Shown here piece by piece: positions 1 through 6,387 of a stretch of 8,419 bases of DNA. A program made the translations under genes and the position numbers. How positions within the stretch are numbered: position 1 is the first letter of the stretch; each line of letters opens with the position of its first letter. Under the pieces are notes generated by a model that was given only the letters and a program-made list of their open reading frames with translations, was not told the origin of the DNA and made no database searches. Location of the stretch: NCBI GenBank assembly GCA_023135255.1, contig JAGLTN010000615.1, forward strand, positions 1 through 8,419, written 5' to 3'. The DNA is from Planctomycetota bacterium. Its GTDB lineage: Bacteria; Planctomycetota; Phycisphaerae; Sedimentisphaerales; Anaerobacaceae.

Positions 1-2
1 AT

Positions 3-56
3 GTTCAACAGCAGATCGTTGCAACTTATAAAAAGGAAAAAGAAGAACATGCGTAG
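3..56 (+). CDS. 3' end of an unidentified protein gene (partial)
   Basis: This frame is open from the left edge and reads a hydrophilic, Lys/Glu-rich tail, VQQQIVATYKKEKEEHA, before a TAG stop at 54-56. The composition looks like a real protein C-terminus. A good intrinsic terminator begins about 20 nt downstream, which supports this frame as the end of a plus-strand gene. Seventeen residues are too few to assign a family. An alternative frame starting with the ATG at base 1 runs to a TGA at 58-60, but it would be a 19-residue basic peptide with no visible ribosome binding site, so I prefer the edge-crossing frame. Confidence 0.5.
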   Translation, partial: VQQQIVATYKKEKEEHA

Positions 57-78
57 TTGATAGCTAAAAATTAAATAT

Positions 79-117
79 AAAAGCCTTCATTGCGAAAAGT
101 AATGGAGGCTTTTTTTG
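79..117 (+). terminator. Intrinsic terminator, probably bidirectional
   Basis: The arms AAAAGCCTTCATT (79-91) and AATGGAGGCTTTTT (101-114) pair along about 13 positions with one G:T wobble, around a 9-nt loop. A run of seven T follows the GGC on the plus strand (110-116). Read on the minus strand, the hairpin is followed by TTTTATATTT. It could therefore stop both the gene ending at 56 and the convergent kinase gene ending at 168. Confidence 0.85.
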
Positions 118-145
118 TTTGTTGGATATATATGCGAAAAGTAAT
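91..145. repeat. 13-bp direct repeat pair, TGCGAAAAGTAAT
   Basis: The same 13 bases occur at 91-103 and 133-145, 42 bp apart. The first copy forms the loop and the start of the 3' arm of the terminator. The second lies between the terminator and the kinase stop codon. No coding role is apparent. The pair could be a remnant of a local duplication or a strand-slippage product. Confidence 0.6.
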
Positions 146-160
146 TTAGAAATTATCGCA
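133..160 (-). repeat. Imperfect inverted repeat just after the kinase stop codon
   Basis: TGCGA (133-137) pairs with TCGCA (156-160) and TAATTT (142-147) pairs with AAATTA (150-155), with an AAAG bulge at 138-141. It starts 7 nt beyond the minus-strand kinase stop, so it could be a 3' hairpin of that transcript. No clear T-tract follows in the minus direction, so I do not call it a terminator; the stronger hairpin at 79-117 lies further on. Confidence 0.35.
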
Positions 161-167
161 AAATGTA

Positions 168-1397
168 TTAGAGTACTATCATACCAGCTATTATAAGTAT
201 CCCTATCAGGACAACAACACCCAGAGCCATTACAGCCATTCGATAGCGACTAATAATTTCTTCGTCATAATAGTTTCGCGGAGTCTCGATAATCTCACCG
301 ACTTCAAGCCGTTCAAGGTCTGAAACATTGAACCTTTTGTGAGCCCGCAGAGGGGATTGTCCATTTTTTACAGCTTCAAGGTCTATCAGCAACTCCTCGA
401 CGTCGTTATAGCGATCCTTTTTCCGTTTTGCCATCATGATCTCTATAACTTCAGAGATACCCGCAGACAGCGACGTATTTATATGATCCGGCGGAACCAG
501 CTGTTCTTTCAGATGCTTTTTCATAACTTCAGCGGGGTCATCAGCCATAAAAGGCACTCGCCCGGTAACAAGGTGATAGAAAGTTGCACCCAAACCATAG
601 ATATCTGCCCGACCGTCAATATCCATTTCACCTCTTATTTGTTCTGGTGCTATGTAATAAGGGGTGCCGTAGGCTTTACCCTTTTCTGTTTTTGCAGCTT
701 CAATGTCGGTAGTTTCTCTTGCCAGACCCATATCAGCAAGTTTCACTATGCCGTCTTTATTTATCATGATGTTTTTAGGCTTAACATCCCTGTGGATCAA
801 ACCATTGGTATGAGCATGTCGCAGTGCGTGAGCAACCTGGATTATTACATTTATCGCTTCTTGTTCGGAATATATCTTCCCTGCGGCAATATCATCGTAT
901 AAGGTTTTGCCTTCAACATATTCCATTATGAAATAGTGATAGCCCCCCGCTTCACCTACATCGAAAGCCTGCACGATATTATTGTGATTAAGTTTTCCTG
1001 CAGCCTGGCCTTCTTTGTAAAATCTTTCAACGTATTCGGGGTTTTCGCTGAAACGCTTAGGCAGCACTTTTATCGCAACTGTACGATTCAGGCTTAGTTG
1101 CTGCGCTTTATACACAACTGCCATTGCACCTGCGCCAAGTTTACCCTGAACTTTGTAACCTGGTATCTGATGTGCGACGGCTTTGCTTTCTTTTATGCCT
1201 GCACGAAGCCTGTCTGCCTGGGTAGGTGTGAGATAACCCAGATCGATCATAAGATCCCTGAGCATTATAGGGTTAACTTTGTGCCTTGACTTAAGCTCTT
1301 CAACAGCACGACGCAGCTCTGCATTAGTACACAAGCCCTGCTCCACAGCTATCTTACCAAAAATAGTATCGTAATTGGTCTCGTTAATGATACTCAT
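168..1397 (-). CDS. Tail-anchored Hanks-type (PknB-like) Ser/Thr protein kinase
   Basis: This protein phosphorylates Ser/Thr residues on protein substrates, probably from the cytoplasmic face of the inner membrane. Numbering is from the TTG at 1412; subtract 5 for the preferred ATG at 1397. Residues 18-75 form a small helical domain (FGKIAVEQG..., then MIDLGYLTPTQADRL) resembling the N-terminal domain of type II/IV secretion ATPases (GspE/MshE type). The kinase domain spans about 85-350. It has the glycine loop LGAGAMAVV (92-100), Lys115 in VAIK, probable alpha-C Glu134, catalytic HRDVKPKN (207-214), DMG in place of DFG (227-229), GTPYYIAPEQ (249-258) and Asp270. All catalytic residues are present, so it should be active. 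Residues 391-413 form one hydrophobic helix that ends the protein, leaving no periplasmic sensor. The ATG at 1397 aligns better with the conserved part than the TTG, although its AAGGA is unusually close (about 2 nt). No substrate is encoded next to it. It is divergent from the etf cluster. Confidence 0.93.
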   Translation of the reverse strand: MSIINETNYDTIFGKIAVEQGLCTNAELRRAVEELKSRHKVNPIMLRDLMIDLGYLTPTQADRLRAGIKESKAVAHQIPGYKVQGKLGAGAMAVVYKAQQLSLNRTVAIKVLPKRFSENPEYVERFYKEGQAAGKLNHNNIVQAFDVGEAGGYHYFIMEYVEGKTLYDDIAAGKIYSEQEAINVIIQVAHALRHAHTNGLIHRDVKPKNIMINKDGIVKLADMGLARETTDIEAAKTEKGKAYGTPYYIAPEQIRGEMDIDGRADIYGLGATFYHLVTGRVPFMADDPAEVMKKHLKEQLVPPDHINTSLSAGISEVIEIMMAKRKKDRYNDVEELLIDLEAVKNGQSPLRAHKRFNVSDLERLEVGEIIETPRNYYDEEIISRYRMAVMALGVVVLIGILIIAGMIVL

Positions 1398-1447
1398 ATT
1401 CCTTAAAACCAAGGAGGCAACGAATTAAAAAATTACCTTAATCTAGT

Positions 1448-1477
1448 AATATATGCTATTCCAAAAAACAATGTCAA
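1448..1477 (-). promoter_or_regulatory. Predicted sigma70-type promoter for the kinase gene
   Basis: On the minus strand there is a perfect TTGACA (-35, at 1472-1477), an 18-bp spacer and TATATT (-10, at 1448-1453). The predicted start near 1441 would give a leader of about 44 nt before the ATG at 1397. This is prediction from consensus only. Confidence 0.55.
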
Positions 1478-1685
1478 AGAAAAACTTCTTAAATTGCTCA
1501 CAAAACACCACTTAGACCAATAAGTATAGCCTACGGTTTATAAATCGACCTTTTATTGCTCAGTGTTTAAATGTTTTTGTCCGAAGTCTGCTTAAAACAA
1601 TTTAATCGGAGGCTGATAGTTATCCGAAAACTTTGAATTTGGGGAAAATAACGCATAAGCCTGTTAAAGGCCTATAATACCCTTA
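1478..1685. other. Non-coding divergent intergenic region, central part
   Basis: No convincing gene is seen between the kinase and etfB. The DNA is A/T-rich. It contains a perfect TATAAT at 1673-1678, but no good -35 box lies at the right distance (AACGCA at 1650-1655). A weak 5-bp inverted repeat, TCGGA/TCCGA, lies at 1606-1610 and 1623-1627, and a third TCCGA lies at about 1580-1584. None of these is strong enough to name as an operator. Confidence 0.4.
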
Positions 1686-1702
1686 TTGACAATGCTATAA
1701 GG
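1681..1702. promoter_or_regulatory. Nested inverted repeat upstream of the etf promoter
   Basis: CCTTAT (1681-1686) and ATAAGG (1697-1702) are inverted copies flanking a smaller inverted repeat, ATTG-A-CAAT (1685-1693). The symmetric element ends 8 bp before the proposed -35 box of the etf cluster, a position suited to a regulator binding site. It also contains a TTGACA (1686-1691) that could be an alternative -35 box, but no good -10 follows it. Confidence 0.3.
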
Positions 1703-1709
1703 TTTTGGG

Positions 1710-1737
1710 TTGACTTTTATTCAGATTTGGCTAAACT
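1710..1737 (+). promoter_or_regulatory. Predicted sigma70-type promoter for etfBA and downstream genes
   Basis: TTGACT (1710-1715) and TAAACT (1732-1737) are separated by 16 bp. The predicted transcription start near 1744 leaves a leader of about 43 nt before the GTG of etfB. The -10 match is moderate (4 of 6), so this is one plausible candidate rather than a certain site. Confidence 0.4.
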
Positions 1738-1773
1738 GTCGTGGTTGTGTGATTATTTTTTTTGATGAGCGAT

Positions 1774-1779
1774 AAGGAG
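1774..1779 (+). promoter_or_regulatory. Ribosome binding site fixing the GTG start of etfB
   Basis: AAGGAG lies 7 nt before the GTG at 1787. It is the strongest Shine-Dalgarno match among the genes here and supports a non-ATG start, with the conserved VVLVKQVPDT strand following a few residues later. Confidence 0.8.
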
Positions 1780-1786
1780 ACCATAG

Positions 1787-2698
1787 GTGGCTTACAATTG
1801 TGTTGTATTAGTAAAACAAGTGCCTGACACTAAAAGGATTACGGGGCAGGCAATGAATGAAGACGGTACGGTAAATCGTGCGGCGCTTCCGGCAATCTTC
1901 AATCCGGAAGACCTGAATGCTCTTGAATTGGCTCTGGAAATAAAGGATAAATTCGGCGGCAAGGTTACAGTAATGACTATGGGGCTTCCGACAGCGAGTG
2001 AAGTTCTGCGGGAATCGCTGTATCGAGGCGCTGACGAAACAATTTTGATAACAGACCGAGGCTGTGCTGCAAGTGATACTCTGTCAACAAGTTACATCAT
2101 TAGTCGTGGTGTAGAAAAACATGATTATGATATTGTATTATGCGGAAGACAGGCTATTGATGGAGACACCGCCCAGGTTGGTCCGCAACTGGCAGAAAAG
2201 CTTGGCATTACCCAGATAACTTATGTCGAAAAGCTTGAAGATTTAAGCGATGGAAATATCACCGCAAAGAGAAGTATCGGTAATGGTTTCCAGCAGGTAA
2301 AATGTAAATTACCCGTACTTTTGACGGTTGTCGGTGAGGCAAACGAGCCCAGAGTTGCAGCTTCAAAGAAAATGATGAAATACAAAAAAGCTTTTTCGCC
2401 GGCAGAAATTATAGCACAGGTTAAAGCTGAAAATACTAATGCTGACGAAAAGACAATTAACAACCTGGCAGAAAGAAAAATTAAATTGCTTGAAAAAAGA
2501 GGCTTATTAATAAAACAATGGGACCTCAATTTCCTCAAAGCTGACCTGCAATGGTGCGGCAGAAACGGCTCACCTACAAAGGTTCACAGAATCCAGAGTA
2601 TTGTTCTGGCAGCAAAAGAGAGCAAGGATGTTGAACCGACAGAATTGGGAATCTCCGGAATGATTCACGAACTAATAATCGACAAAACTATAGCTTAG
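1787..2698 (+). CDS. etfB: Electron transfer flavoprotein beta subunit (EtfB), extended variant
   Basis: EtfB pairs with EtfA to form a soluble flavoprotein that accepts or delivers electrons for acyl-CoA dehydrogenases. The N-terminus has VVLVKQVPDT (6-15) and FNPEDLNALELAL (38-50). CGRQAIDGDTAQVGPQLAE (119-137) is the nucleotide-binding loop. Together these are hallmarks of the clostridial-type ETFs, many of which bind two FADs and bifurcate electrons, rather than of mitochondrial-type ETF. The LPVLLTVVGEANEPR segment (175-189) and GSPTKV (261-266) are also conserved. At 303 residues the protein is longer than the usual 250-265. The excess appears as a charged, helix-prone stretch between about 203 and 245. 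The recognition-loop equivalent, AASKKMMKYKK (191-201), has Ser193 where other ETFs usually have Leu. The GTG start is supported by AAGGAG 7 nt upstream. etfA follows after 12 nt, so the two are surely co-transcribed. Confidence 0.95.
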   Translation: MAYNCVVLVKQVPDTKRITGQAMNEDGTVNRAALPAIFNPEDLNALELALEIKDKFGGKVTVMTMGLPTASEVLRESLYRGADETILITDRGCAASDTLSTSYIISRGVEKHDYDIVLCGRQAIDGDTAQVGPQLAEKLGITQITYVEKLEDLSDGNITAKRSIGNGFQQVKCKLPVLLTVVGEANEPRVAASKKMMKYKKAFSPAEIIAQVKAENTNADEKTINNLAERKIKLLEKRGLLIKQWDLNFLKADLQWCGRNGSPTKVHRIQSIVLAAKESKDVEPTELGISGMIHELIIDKTIA

Positions 2699-2710
2699 GA
2701 AAATGGATTT

Positions 2711-3739
2711 ATGATTGGTGTAAATAAAAAAGGTGAAGTCTGGATTTTTGCCGAACAACATAACGGACAACTGGAAGAGACGCCTCTCGAACTGATGAGT
2801 AAAGGACGCCATCTTGCAGATACGCTCGGCGTTAAGCTCGCAGCTGTCGTTTTGGGTGACAATGTTAAAAATATGGTAAAAAAACTTATACAGTATGGCT
2901 CAGATAAGGTTTATGTAGTTGAAAACCCACTGCTCGAGCATTACCAGACAAACAGTTATACAAAAGTGATCCATGACCTTATTCATAAATATGAGCCTCA
3001 GATCGTGCTTTATGGTGCAACAGTAACCGGAAGAGATCTGGCGCCAAGGGTAGCAAGCGCTACAAAAGCAGGATTGACGGCTGACTGTACCGACTTGCAG
3101 ATAGGCAACCATGAGATATCCAAAGGAAATAAGGTTTACGAAAACCTGCTTTTCCAGGTAAGACCAGCATTTGGTGGAAATATCATCGCCACTATCATTA
3201 ATTATGATCGTTGGCCTCAGATGGCTACTGTCCGAGAAGGTGTTATGCCGATGCCTGTCCCCGATACCAAAAGGAACGGTGAAATTATTGAAGAGCAGGC
3301 TGACATTTCTCAGATAGATTTACCTCTGGAAATACTCAAGGAACATAAACAAGCCAAAAAGGTCGATCTCAAGGCTGAAAGAGTCGTCGTTGCCGGCGGT
3401 GCAGGCGTAGGAAGCAAAGAAAACTTTCAGTTGATCTGGGACCTCGCAAACAGCCTTGGTGGTGCTGCCGGTGCGACAAGAGCGGCTGTTGACCTTGGTT
3501 TTATTGACCATGACCACCAGGTCGGACAAACCGGAACAACAGTAAGACCGAGTCTTTATATTGCTGTCGGTATCAGCGGCGCAATTCAGCACCAGGCTGG
3601 CATGAGTGATAGCCAGAAGATCATCGCTGTTAATAATGACCCCGAGGCTCCGATCTTCAATGTCGCACATTATAAAATCATCGGCGACCTTAACGATGTG
3701 CTTCCCAAAATGATCAAAGCGGTCAAAGAAAAAATCTAA
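2711..3739 (+). CDS. etfA: Electron transfer flavoprotein alpha subunit (EtfA)
   Basis: EtfA carries the electron-shuttling FAD and dimerises with EtfB. The N-terminal Rossmann-like domain (about 8-190) starts with GEVWIFAEQHNGQ and contains ATVTGRDLAPRVA (103-115) and RPAFGGN (151-157). The C-terminal FAD domain (about 222-342) has VVAGGAGVG (226-234), ATRAAVD (255-261), VGQTGTTVRP (271-280) and the family signature LYIAVGISGAIQHQAGM (282-298), followed by NNDPEAPIF (308-316). The length of 342 is normal. There is no N-terminal ferredoxin extension of the kind seen in some anaerobe EtfA proteins. The ATG lies 12 nt after the etfB stop. An AGGA at 2697-2700 overlaps that stop codon, which suggests coupled translation. 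The acyl-CoA dehydrogenase gene follows 40 nt later. Confidence 0.97.
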   Translation: MIGVNKKGEVWIFAEQHNGQLEETPLELMSKGRHLADTLGVKLAAVVLGDNVKNMVKKLIQYGSDKVYVVENPLLEHYQTNSYTKVIHDLIHKYEPQIVLYGATVTGRDLAPRVASATKAGLTADCTDLQIGNHEISKGNKVYENLLFQVRPAFGGNIIATIINYDRWPQMATVREGVMPMPVPDTKRNGEIIEEQADISQIDLPLEILKEHKQAKKVDLKAERVVVAGGAGVGSKENFQLIWDLANSLGGAAGATRAAVDLGFIDHDHQVGQTGTTVRPSLYIAVGISGAIQHQAGMSDSQKIIAVNNDPEAPIFNVAHYKIIGDLNDVLPKMIKAVKEKI

Positions 3740-3779
3740 GAAAAGATAAAACAGAATTCTTAAAACACAGGATTAAGTG

Positions 3780-5582
3780 ATGGCTAACTTTTATACTGAT
3801 AATGATGACATAAAATTTTTATTCAAACATTTTGATGCGAAACTGCTTGCTGAACAACTTGAAGAGGGTTTTAGATTCGCAAAGGAATTTGACTCTGCTC
3901 CGGCAAATGCAGATGAAGCTCTTGTAAACTATGAAATGGTATTGAAATCTATAGGCCAGCTTAGCGGTGACTTTATCGCTCCAAGAGCTGAAGACGTAGA
4001 CCGCCAGGGCAGCACTCTCAATGAAGATGGTTCAGTCAGTTATGCTGACGGCATAGCAGAGGACCTTGACAAACTGGCAAAAGCTGAGGTTATGGGATTT
4101 ACACTGCCTCACAGATTCGGCGGATTAAACTTTCCAAACCTGGTTTACTCAATGGCAGTCGAGATCGTTTCAAGGGGAGATGTGTCATTGATGAATATTT
4201 TCGGTTTGCAGGGAATCGGTGAGACGATTAATGCGTTCGCATCTGAGGAAATTAAACAACAGTATCTGCATGATTTCTCCGCGGGTAAAGTTACCGGCGC
4301 AATGGTACTAACCGAACCTGACGCAGGTTCTGATTTGCAGGCTGTCAACTTGAAAGCTTTCCGGGACAAAGATGAAAACTGGTTTTTGCACGGCGTAAAA
4401 AGATTTATCACTAACGGATGTGGAGAAGTGTTGCTGGTCCTGGCGAGAAGCGAGTCTGACAGAAGCGGAGGACTTGGTTTAAGTCTGTTTATCTGCGACA
4501 GAGGACCAACTGTTCATATCAGAAGGATTGAAGACAAACTTGGCATTCACGGCTCACCAACATGCGAAATATTCTTCGATAATACTCCATGCCAACTTGT
4601 CGGTGAACGCCAGAGAGGATTGGTGACTTATGTCATGGCACTTATGAATGGTGCACGTCTCGGAATCGGTGGACAATCAATGGGGGTTGCGCAGGCTGCT
4701 TTCAATATTGCTCGTGATTATGCTGCAAGCAGAAAACAGTTTGGCGTAGCTATCGAGAAACTGCCGGCAGTAAGAGATATGCTTATTGATATGCAAATCG
4801 ATATCGAAGTAGGAAGAACACTTCTTTGCCAGACATCTTATGTTGTCGACTGTGCATTGCATTATTCAAAATATAAAGTAAACCCGCCTCAGGATAAAGG
4901 CCTGGCCAAAAAATTCAAGAATGAGTTCAGAAAATACAAAAGACTCGCTGCAATGCTGACTCCTATGTGTAAGTATTACTGCTCCGAAATGAGCAACACC
5001 GTAACTTACGATTCGATACAGGTACTCGGCGGCAGCGGTTACATGAGAGACTACGCCTGCGAAAGACTTGCAAGAGATGCCAGGATCACAACGATCTACG
5101 AAGGCACATCACAGCTGCAGGTCGTAGCATCAATTCGAGGTGTTTGCAGCGGAACAGCGGAAAAATTCTTGACAGAAATGGCTGAGAAGGAATACGACCC
5201 AGAGCTAAAAGATTTGCTCAAATTGCTCGCCAAAGGCACTAAGCAGATGAAAAAAGCTATCGCCTTTATTAAAGAAAACGGCAATGACTATATGGACCTC
5301 TGCGGAAGAAAAATTGTCGATATCGCTATCGACCTGATCATTGGATATTTGTTCTGCGACCAGGCAAGCACAAAAGTCGATATGCAGATCGCTGTTTCTG
5401 ATGAAGGAGGCAAAGCTTCTGAAAAAACGATTTCCATGAAAGATAGAAAAGCTATGGTCGCTCGAAGGTTTATAACTAAAAATGCTCCTAAGATCACAGC
5501 TTTGACGAGAACCATAAAGAACGGCGACAAAACTACTTTCGAACAATACCAGAACATGGTAGCACCGATCGTAGCAGAGTAA
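3780..5582 (+). CDS. Acyl-CoA dehydrogenase, long (~600-residue) subfamily
   Basis: This FAD enzyme introduces (or, in reverse, reduces) the alpha-beta double bond of an acyl-CoA, with the adjacent EtfAB as the expected electron partner. Numbering is from the GTG at 3777; subtract 1 for the preferred ATG. Residues 6-30 (YTDNDDIKFLFKHFD...) match the short N-terminal domain typical of the 600-residue group, which includes DmdC and FadE5-like enzymes. Further motifs are the middle-domain flavin motif MVLTEPDAGSDLQ (176-188), ASRKQFG (317-323), QVLGGSGYMRDYACERLARDAR split over 415-436, and YEGTSQ (441-446), whose Glu442 is the expected catalytic base. A charged insertion (about 365-390) and a C-terminal helical domain (about 457-600) are normal for this group. 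AGGA at 3769-3772 lies 7 nt from the ATG at 3780, against 4 nt from the GTG. The substrate cannot be read from the sequence; a methylthiopropionyl-CoA role is only one possibility. Confidence 0.94.
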   Translation: MANFYTDNDDIKFLFKHFDAKLLAEQLEEGFRFAKEFDSAPANADEALVNYEMVLKSIGQLSGDFIAPRAEDVDRQGSTLNEDGSVSYADGIAEDLDKLAKAEVMGFTLPHRFGGLNFPNLVYSMAVEIVSRGDVSLMNIFGLQGIGETINAFASEEIKQQYLHDFSAGKVTGAMVLTEPDAGSDLQAVNLKAFRDKDENWFLHGVKRFITNGCGEVLLVLARSESDRSGGLGLSLFICDRGPTVHIRRIEDKLGIHGSPTCEIFFDNTPCQLVGERQRGLVTYVMALMNGARLGIGGQSMGVAQAAFNIARDYAASRKQFGVAIEKLPAVRDMLIDMQIDIEVGRTLLCQTSYVVDCALHYSKYKVNPPQDKGLAKKFKNEFRKYKRLAAMLTPMCKYYCSEMSNTVTYDSIQVLGGSGYMRDYACERLARDARITTIYEGTSQLQVVASIRGVCSGTAEKFLTEMAEKEYDPELKDLLKLLAKGTKQMKKAIAFIKENGNDYMDLCGRKIVDIAIDLIIGYLFCDQASTKVDMQIAVSDEGGKASEKTISMKDRKAMVARRFITKNAPKITALTRTIKNGDKTTFEQYQNMVAPIVAE

Positions 5583-5592
5583 GAATTTGTAT

Positions 5593-5632
5593 ACCCTTCA
5601 GGGTAAGATCCCGATATACATCGGGATACCCG
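5593..5632 (+). other. Tandem hairpins with an alternative pairing, ACAD-HAD gap
   Basis: TACCC-TTCA-GGGTA (5593-5606) forms a 5-bp stem, and ATCCCGAT-ATAC-ATCGGGAT (5609-5628) forms a perfect 8-bp stem with a 4-nt loop. A second TACCC at 5628-5632 could pair with the same GGGTA (5602-5606), enclosing the second hairpin, so the two folds compete. No T-tract follows, so this is not a standard intrinsic terminator. It may instead affect mRNA processing or stability between the dehydrogenase and HAD cistrons. Confidence 0.5.
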
Positions 5633-5669
5633 CGGATAAACGGAAAAATTCAATTAGGACCAGTATATT

Positions 5670-6353
5670 ATGCTCAAGGCTGTCATATTTGATTTCGACG
5701 GAGTTATTACTGATTCGGAAATATTGCACTTTCGAACTTTTAATATGATTACGTCTGAATTCGGCTTTGAGATAGAGAAAAAAAGTTACTACAAAGATTT
5801 TCTCGGGTTGACCGACAATGATGTTTTTACAATGCTCAAACAACAGAAACTGTTAAACGATAACGCACCTTCTGTTGAAGAAATGATGAGACAGAAGAAT
5901 CTGTTGTTTGAACATCTTGCTAAAGAAGAAGGATGTATAATCGCCGGTGTCAGGGATTTTCTCAACATGCTGAAACAAAACGATATCCCTCTGGCAATAT
6001 GTTCCGGTGCCCTGCTTACCGAGATCATGCTGATCCTCGAAGATGCAAAGCTTGCCGATATGTTCGAGGCAATAGTTTCAGCAGATCAGGTTAAGAAAGG
6101 CAAACCCGCACCTGACGGTTTTTTGATGGCATTAGAAAGATTAAACGCAAAACGAAACCCAGGAATCAAAGCAAACGAATGTGTTGTCATCGAAGACGCA
6201 CACTGGGGGCTTCAGGCTGCAATAGCTGCGGGGATGCACACAGTAGCGGTAACGAATTCTTATGACTATGACCAGCTTGCACCACTTGCGGAAATGACCG
6301 TAAAAAACCTGGCGGATATCAAAATTAATGACCTTCAAAAGCTCTGCGGCTGA
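5670..6353 (+). CDS. HAD-superfamily hydrolase, beta-phosphoglucomutase-like
   Basis: This is a cytoplasmic Mg-dependent phosphatase or phosphomutase acting on a small phosphorylated metabolite, probably a sugar phosphate (family knowledge; the substrate is unknown). Motif I is FDFDGVITDSE (7-17), with nucleophile Asp8 and acid/base Asp10. The helical cap spans about 18-85. Motif II is ICSGA with Ser112, motif III is Lys145 in KKGKPAPDGF, and motif IV is VIEDAHWGLQAAIAAGM (173-189) with Glu175-Asp176. The usual motif IV form is EDSxxG; here Ala177-His178-Trp179 follow the acidic pair. The length of 227 is normal for the subfamily IA group. The ATG is preceded by AGGA (5656-5659) at a spacing of 10 nt. 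The gene lies 87 nt after the acyl-CoA dehydrogenase, with hairpins between, so co-transcription is possible but uncertain. Confidence 0.9.
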   Translation: MLKAVIFDFDGVITDSEILHFRTFNMITSEFGFEIEKKSYYKDFLGLTDNDVFTMLKQQKLLNDNAPSVEEMMRQKNLLFEHLAKEEGCIIAGVRDFLNMLKQNDIPLAICSGALLTEIMLILEDAKLADMFEAIVSADQVKKGKPAPDGFLMALERLNAKRNPGIKANECVVIEDAHWGLQAAIAAGMHTVAVTNSYDYDQLAPLAEMTVKNLADIKINDLQKLCG

Positions 6354-6365
6354 TATGACCGCCCC

Positions 6366-6387
6366 TTAGTTTTAAAAACTAATTTTT
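6366..6387. terminator. A/T-rich hairpin between convergent genes, weak terminator
   Basis: TTAGTT (6366-6371) pairs with AACTAA (6377-6382) and is followed by five T (6383-6387) on the plus strand. The stem is short and poor in G/C, so termination of the HAD transcript here would be weak. It overlaps the stop codon of the minus-strand gene (6386-6388), leaving only 32 nt between the two coding ends. Confidence 0.45.

Noticed and set aside
339..902. Plus-strand open frame of 187 codons within the kinase gene
   Set aside because: It lies antisense to the catalytic core of a well-conserved kinase, its product is rich in Cys/Phe/His/Ile without family resemblance, and it has no ribosome binding site; it is a shadow of the real gene.
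1410..1412. TTG as the kinase start
   Set aside because: It has no Shine-Dalgarno sequence upstream on the minus strand; the ATG at 1397 gives a more natural N-terminus, though its own AAGGA is very close.
1411..1417. AAGGAGG on the plus strand just upstream of the kinase gene
   Set aside because: It is a perfect Shine-Dalgarno string but on the strand opposite to the kinase, and no start codon with a reasonable frame follows it.
5593..5628. Intrinsic terminator after the acyl-CoA dehydrogenase gene
   Set aside because: The hairpins are good but no run of T follows (the next bases are ACCCGCGG), so factor-independent termination is not supported.
5288..5653. Minus-strand open frame crossing the acyl-CoA dehydrogenase end and the following gap
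   Set aside because: It is opposite a conserved C-terminal domain, has no promoter or ribosome binding site, and covers the hairpin region only by chance.
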